A DNA stretch of 9,550 bases from an uncultured Selenomonadales bacterium (GTDB taxonomy: Bacteria; Bacillota_C; Negativicutes; Selenomonadales; Selenomonadaceae). The stretch spans positions 1 through 9,550 of the forward strand of contig CALGGX010000231.1 of the NCBI GenBank assembly GCA_937916025.1. Reading direction: 5' to 3'. A model generated the notes under the pieces. That model was not told the DNA's origin. It worked only from the letters and a program-made list of their open reading frames with translations, and ran no database searches. Position 1 is the stretch's first letter; each line of letters opens with the position of its first letter. The position numbers and the translations under genes were made by a program. This document shows, one piece after another, positions 6,437 through 9,550 of the stretch.

Positions 6437-8431
6437 TCAATCGGTTTGAGTAATTCGTCCGAGTCCGTCGACGGCGTTGTCGACTCCCGCCTCTTCGAGC
6501 GTCTTCATCTCGTTCGCCGCTTCGAGTGCCGCCTGAATTACTTCCATTGCAATGCAGATCGATTCGCCGTCGAGCTCGTCGTCGAAACCGTCCGGATCCG
6601 GCAATACCAATCGAGACGCGTGCAAAATGTAGGGGCGAACCATCGGGCATAATTCTTCAACATATCTCGCAATCAATTCGACCGCACCGATGTCGACAAT
6701 TACCAAACTCGAATTGTGCGCCGCCGCCACGATTGCGCCGATCACCGCGCTTACCAAACATTGCTTCTCCGGCGGCACGTATTTCAGAAATTCGTCTGCA
6801 TCGTATTTCAATTTGCCGTTGAAATCGAGCAACAGCTCTTCCAATTCTGCATTGAAATCTTCTCGAGCCGCCACGTCATTCAGAAGCGTCAAGCCAAGCA
6901 ACGGCGTTTTGAAACTCACGTCTTCCGCCGCCGCACGACCGAAATCAAACGCCGTACTCGGCTCGCTTCCGTCTTTGACGACCGCAAACGTGATCGGAAT
7001 GTTGAAATCCTCCGTCGTGTCGCTCATATCCAACAGCGGATTTGCCGCATCCCATTCCGGATTATCGATATTCGCATCGTATTCTTCCGCTTCCTGCACT
7101 TTATCCGTGAAGCAGATGATGTTTTTCTTCAAATGACTGCTCGGCAAATCCTCGCCGCTGATGCCCGCGATTTGTACCGCAATTTCTTCGAGCAAGCCCA
7201 GACTTCGACACGGCTTCGACAGCCGATCCAATTGATTTTGACTGCGTTCCATTGCTCCGTGATCCAATGTCGGCATCGTATTCAAATAGAAATTGAAAGT
7301 CCGATCCGTCACCGCAATGTGATCGCGCCCCATTCGCTTGACTTCAATCGAAAATTCGTCTTCATCATATGAATTAAACCGCAAATCCAAACCCGAGCCG
7401 TTGTAAATGCTGAGCTCGACTTCAAAATCATCATCGTCCGCCTCGTCGCCGTCGGTTCCGATATTCATATCGGGAATATCTTCCGCGCGGAGCACAACTT
7501 CGTCTTCAACAGCATCTTCATTGAAAGCGTAATCATCTTCCATTAAAGTGAGTTTGTCGAGGACGCGCGCGAGAATTGAAGAGCCGATTGCTTCGCCGAG
7601 CGCGAGATCAAGTTGAAACAGCGGCATCAATTGAAGCGCGTCGAGTATGAGTTCATGCCCGGGCTCGCGTCCGATGTGCGAGGCAAGCAAATTCTCCCGA
7701 CAGTCAGGTTCGATCAAACAGGCAATCAGAGCCGCAACCGAACTGTTGAAGCCGTCGAGGATCACGAGCGCGTCATGTCGATGCGCTCCGAGAATGATCC
7801 CCGCCATGCAACCGAGCTCGAAGCCGCCGACTTTTGCGAGCACTTCGATCGGATCGCGCGCGCGTTTTGTTTTTAGTTTGTTAACGGCAATCGCCCGCTT
7901 GACAATCTCGAGTTTGTGTCGGAAGCGTTCGTCGGAAATATTCGTGCCGCGCCCGGTTACACGTTCCGGATCAACTTGCAACAATACAGATGCCATTGCC
8001 GCGCTTGCCGTCGTGTTCGCAATTCCCATCTCGCCCGGCAAAAAACAGTTGTAACCCGCCGTCGAGATCTTGTCGACAATACGCATCCCGATTCGGATCG
8101 ATCTTTCCGCCTGATTGCGAGTCATCGCCGCGCCTTCGGCAATGTTGTTCGTGCCGCGCGCGATCTTTCGATCGACAATGCCGCGCAAAAATCGAAGATC
8201 GGCATCGACGCCCACATCGACAATCAACAGATCCGAATGCGCGAAATTCGCAAACACATTCGCCGCCGCGCCTTCCGATTCGAGATAATTCCGCACCATT
8301 TGCGCCGTCGTTTCTTTCGGATATGCGCTGACATTTTCCGCCGCCACACCATGATCCGCGCAACATATGATCGTGCATTTCTTTATCGCGTCATATGATT
8401 CGTAGAGTTCCGTTACCGCCGTTAAATTCAA
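6437..8431 (-). CDS. Fused tandem CobT/ArsAB-like cobamide lower-ligand phosphoribosyltransferase
   Basis: The CobT family moves phosphoribose from nicotinate mononucleotide to a cobamide lower ligand. Numbering is from the TTG at 8431, giving 664 residues. Half one (about 1-297) holds CADHGV (24-29), IARGTNNIAEGAAMT, GEMGIANTT (133-141), VTGRGT (158-163), LAKVGGFELGCMAGIILGA (198-216), ILDGF and LGEAIGSS with the presumed catalytic Glu at 280. It lacks CobT's N-terminal LxKPxGSLGxLE segment. A very acidic linker follows (about 297-340). Half two has that segment intact (YLNTMPTLDHGAM at 382; SLGLLEEIAVQIAG at 410-423), then a diverged core that still shows a GE-S motif (622-624) and the C-terminal helices. 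This matches fused ArsA and ArsB, the Sporomusa pair that activates phenol and p-cresol. The TTG is preferred for its GAGGTGA five bases upstream, 10 bases after the kdsC stop. The ATG at 8470 would overlap kdsC by 29 bases. Confidence 0.84.
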   Translation of the reverse strand: MNLTAVTELYESYDAIKKCTIICCADHGVAAENVSAYPKETTAQMVRNYLESEGAAANVFANFAHSDLLIVDVGVDADLRFLRGIVDRKIARGTNNIAEGAAMTRNQAERSIRIGMRIVDKISTAGYNCFLPGEMGIANTTASAAMASVLLQVDPERVTGRGTNISDERFRHKLEIVKRAIAVNKLKTKRARDPIEVLAKVGGFELGCMAGIILGAHRHDALVILDGFNSSVAALIACLIEPDCRENLLASHIGREPGHELILDALQLMPLFQLDLALGEAIGSSILARVLDKLTLMEDDYAFNEDAVEDEVVLRAEDIPDMNIGTDGDEADDDDFEVELSIYNGSGLDLRFNSYDEDEFSIEVKRMGRDHIAVTDRTFNFYLNTMPTLDHGAMERSQNQLDRLSKPCRSLGLLEEIAVQIAGISGEDLPSSHLKKNIICFTDKVQEAEEYDANIDNPEWDAANPLLDMSDTTEDFNIPITFAVVKDGSEPSTAFDFGRAAAEDVSFKTPLLGLTLLNDVAAREDFNAELEELLLDFNGKLKYDADEFLKYVPPEKQCLVSAVIGAIVAAAHNSSLVIVDIGAVELIARYVEELCPMVRPYILHASRLVLPDPDGFDDELDGESICIAMEVIQAALEAANEMKTLEEAGVDNAVDGLGRITQTD

Positions 8432-8441
8432 TTGCTTCACC

Positions 8442-8984
8442 TCAATATATGAGATAACTGTTGACAACATCCTGCCAAAGTCCCTGCGCTTTGAGAATGA
8501 ACTCGATCACTTCGCGAACCGCACCGTGACCGCCGTTCAGATCCGAAACCACACAGGAATAATTTTTGACTTCGCTCGGCGCGTCGGCGACCGTCGCCGG
8601 AAATCCGACTTGCGCCATTATCGGAAGATCAACAATGTCGTCTCCGATGTAAGCGATCTCTTCATCCGCGAGCGCGTACTTTTCTTTTATATCCGAATAC
8701 GCCATGCGCTTATCGATCTTGCCTTGAAACACGTCGGAAACTCCGAGCTCTTTCATGCGAATTTCGAGCTGTTTGGATTTTCGACCGGTTATGATCGCGA
8801 ATTTGAAGCCGAGCCGCAACGCCAACGTAATTCCGAAGCCGTCTTTTACGTTGAATGCCTTGAAAAGCTCGCCCTCTTCGCCTATATAAATGCCGCCGTC
8901 CGTCAACACGCCGTCAACGTCCGAGATGATCAGTTTGATTTTCTTCGCCCGCTCGAACGACTCGCGCCGCATCAAATTTATCAT
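8442..8984 (-). CDS. kdsC: 3-deoxy-D-manno-octulosonate 8-phosphate phosphatase
   Basis: This 180-residue HAD enzyme without a cap domain forms a tetramer in the known family and dephosphorylates Kdo-8-phosphate to Kdo for LPS inner core synthesis. Motif I is IISDVDGVLTDGGIY (D22, D24). KAFNVKDGFGI is the family's substrate-loop region. Motif II is IITGRKS (T66). The lysine of motif III lies in FQGKIDKRMAY, and motif IV is YIGDDIVDLP (D115, D116). The family-typical tail NGGHGAVREVIEFIL (about 150-164) is complete. The start is the ATG at 8984, with GGAGGG six bases before it. The longer TTG start at 9014 has no RBS. It lies just downstream of an extended -10 promoter and is first in a run with the ArsAB-like gene. 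A related N-acylneuraminate-9-phosphate or CMP-sugar phosphatase role cannot be excluded from sequence alone. Confidence 0.9.
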   Translation of the reverse strand: MINLMRRESFERAKKIKLIISDVDGVLTDGGIYIGEEGELFKAFNVKDGFGITLALRLGFKFAIITGRKSKQLEIRMKELGVSDVFQGKIDKRMAYSDIKEKYALADEEIAYIGDDIVDLPIMAQVGFPATVADAPSEVKNYSCVVSDLNGGHGAVREVIEFILKAQGLWQDVVNSYLIY

Positions 8985-9022
8985 ATCGATCCCTCCGAAG
9001 ATCGTTTTTGTCAATCGAACGC

Positions 9023-9033
9023 ATTATATCACA
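9023..9033 (-). promoter_or_regulatory. Extended -10 promoter for kdsC
   Basis: The minus strand reads TGTGATATAAT, a full TRTGnTATAAT extended -10 with a perfect TATAAT hexamer. It is about 38 bases before the kdsC ATG, leaving a leader of roughly 30 bases that holds the GGAGGG site. No good -35 is present at 16-18 bases, because that stretch is occupied by the aldolase terminator hairpin and T-run. An extended -10 promoter would not need one. Confidence 0.65.
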
Positions 9034-9068
9034 AAAAAAATCCCGCTGCAGTTTTTTTCTGCAACGGG
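9033..9068 (-). terminator. Intrinsic terminator after the aldolase gene
   Basis: On the minus strand CCCGTTGCAG pairs with CTGCAGCGGG (10 bp, one G-U) around a loop of seven A. It is followed by ATTTTTTTT. It begins about 43 bases after the aldolase stop, and its T-run touches the kdsC promoter. Confidence 0.92.
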
Positions 9069-9110
9069 CGAGAATTTATTTCGACGTATTTATTTTCGAT
9101 TGAAAAGGAA

Positions 9111-9550
9111 TCAACCCTGTTTTGCGAGCTCCATGATTGCGGGAGCACTGCCGTCGGAGCCGAGCACTTCTTTGATCTTGTGCATGACGAGCTCTTTGAT
9201 GTATGCGCGAGCCGGGGTGAGATATTGACGCGGGTCGAAATGATCCGGATGTTGCACGAAATGCTCGCGAATGCCGGCCGTCATGGCAAGACGGAGATCG
9301 GAGTCGACGTTGATCTTGCAGACTGCGGAGCGTGCCGCTCTGCGGAGCTGAGCCTCGGGAATGCCGACAGCGTCTTTGAGCGCACCGCCGTTGTCATTGA
9401 TGATCTTGACGTACTTCGGAATGACGGAAGATGCGCCGTGGAGAACGATCGGGAAGCCCGGGATTTGCTTTTCGATCTCTGCAAGAATGTCAAAGCGGAG
9501 TTCGGGGGGCTCAAGAACGCCGGTCTCGGGATTGCGGGGGCACTGTTCCG
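9111..9550 (-). CDS. fba: Class II fructose-bisphosphate aldolase, C-terminal part
   Basis: This is the last 145 codons of a gene that runs off the right edge of the window; the reading frame's first whole codon ends at 9548. The enzyme interconverts fructose-1,6-bisphosphate with dihydroxyacetone phosphate and glyceraldehyde-3-phosphate in glycolysis, using zinc. FPIVLHGASSVIPKYVKIIN carries the HGAS motif with a zinc-ligand His. KINVDSDLRLAMTAGIREHF is the phosphate-binding region. FDPRQYLTPARAYIKELVMHKIKEVLGS is the typical C-terminal tail of the B-type bacterial branch. The protein ends in ELAKQG and TGA. Codons are more biased (CTC, ATC, GTC, AAG, CGC, CGT) than in neighbouring genes, as expected for a highly expressed glycolytic enzyme. 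It has its own terminator and is not part of the kdsC transcript. Confidence 0.96.
   Translation of the reverse strand, partial: EQCPRNPETGVLEPPELRFDILAEIEKQIPGFPIVLHGASSVIPKYVKIINDNGGALKDAVGIPEAQLRRAARSAVCKINVDSDLRLAMTAGIREHFVQHPDHFDPRQYLTPARAYIKELVMHKIKEVLGSDGSAPAIMELAKQG

Overview
The window looks like chromosome of an anaerobic Negativicutes bacterium (Selenomonas/Sporomusa/Veillonella type). Three things point that way, although this is inference and not a database match. A KdsC-type phosphatase implies an LPS-bearing outer membrane. The ribosome binding sites are strongly Firmicutes-like (AGGAGG, GAGGTGA). A 3D-domain/PG_binding_1 protein and an ArsAB-like lower-ligand phosphoribosyltransferase also fit that class.

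Layout. On the + strand, nagA (27-1154) is followed, with one base shared, by a 45-residue Asp-rich small ORF (1154-1291). Everything else is on the minus strand and is described in transcription order, right to left. The 3' part of a class II fructose-bisphosphate aldolase gene enters from the right edge (9550-9111) and ends at a strong intrinsic terminator (9068-9033). An extended -10 promoter abuts that terminator (9033-9023) and should drive kdsC, a fused tandem CobT/ArsAB-like gene and a GT-A glycosyltransferase gene. A 102-base AT-rich gap with a stem-loop and a weak promoter candidate follows. After it comes a second tight run: a secreted three-PG_binding_1 + 3D-domain protein, a UbiA-type polyprenyl-phosphate phosphoribosyltransferase, a HAD phosphatase, a 33-bp tandem-repeat ORF and a GT87/DUF2029-type membrane glycosyltransferase. 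Four junctions in this second run are ATGA-type or near-abutting. The last gene runs tail-to-tail into the small ORF behind nagA and overlaps it by 49 bases.

How the genes fit together. The window is mostly envelope biology: amino-sugar recycling (NagA), Kdo synthesis (KdsC), peptidoglycan remodelling (3D protein), a glycosyltransferase, and what looks like a compact polyprenyl-phosphate-pentose pathway. In that pathway UbiA would load phosphoribose on a lipid carrier, the HAD enzyme would remove the 5-phosphate, and the GT-C enzyme would use the lipid-linked sugar outside the membrane. The outlier is the CobT-like gene. It encodes two CobT copies in one chain, the first lacking the N-terminal lower-base-binding segment and the second retaining that segment but with a decayed core. 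This is the arrangement expected if the Sporomusa ArsAB heterodimer, which activates phenolic cobamide lower ligands, were fused into one polypeptide. That fusion and the 33-bp repeat ORF are the two most unusual items in the window.
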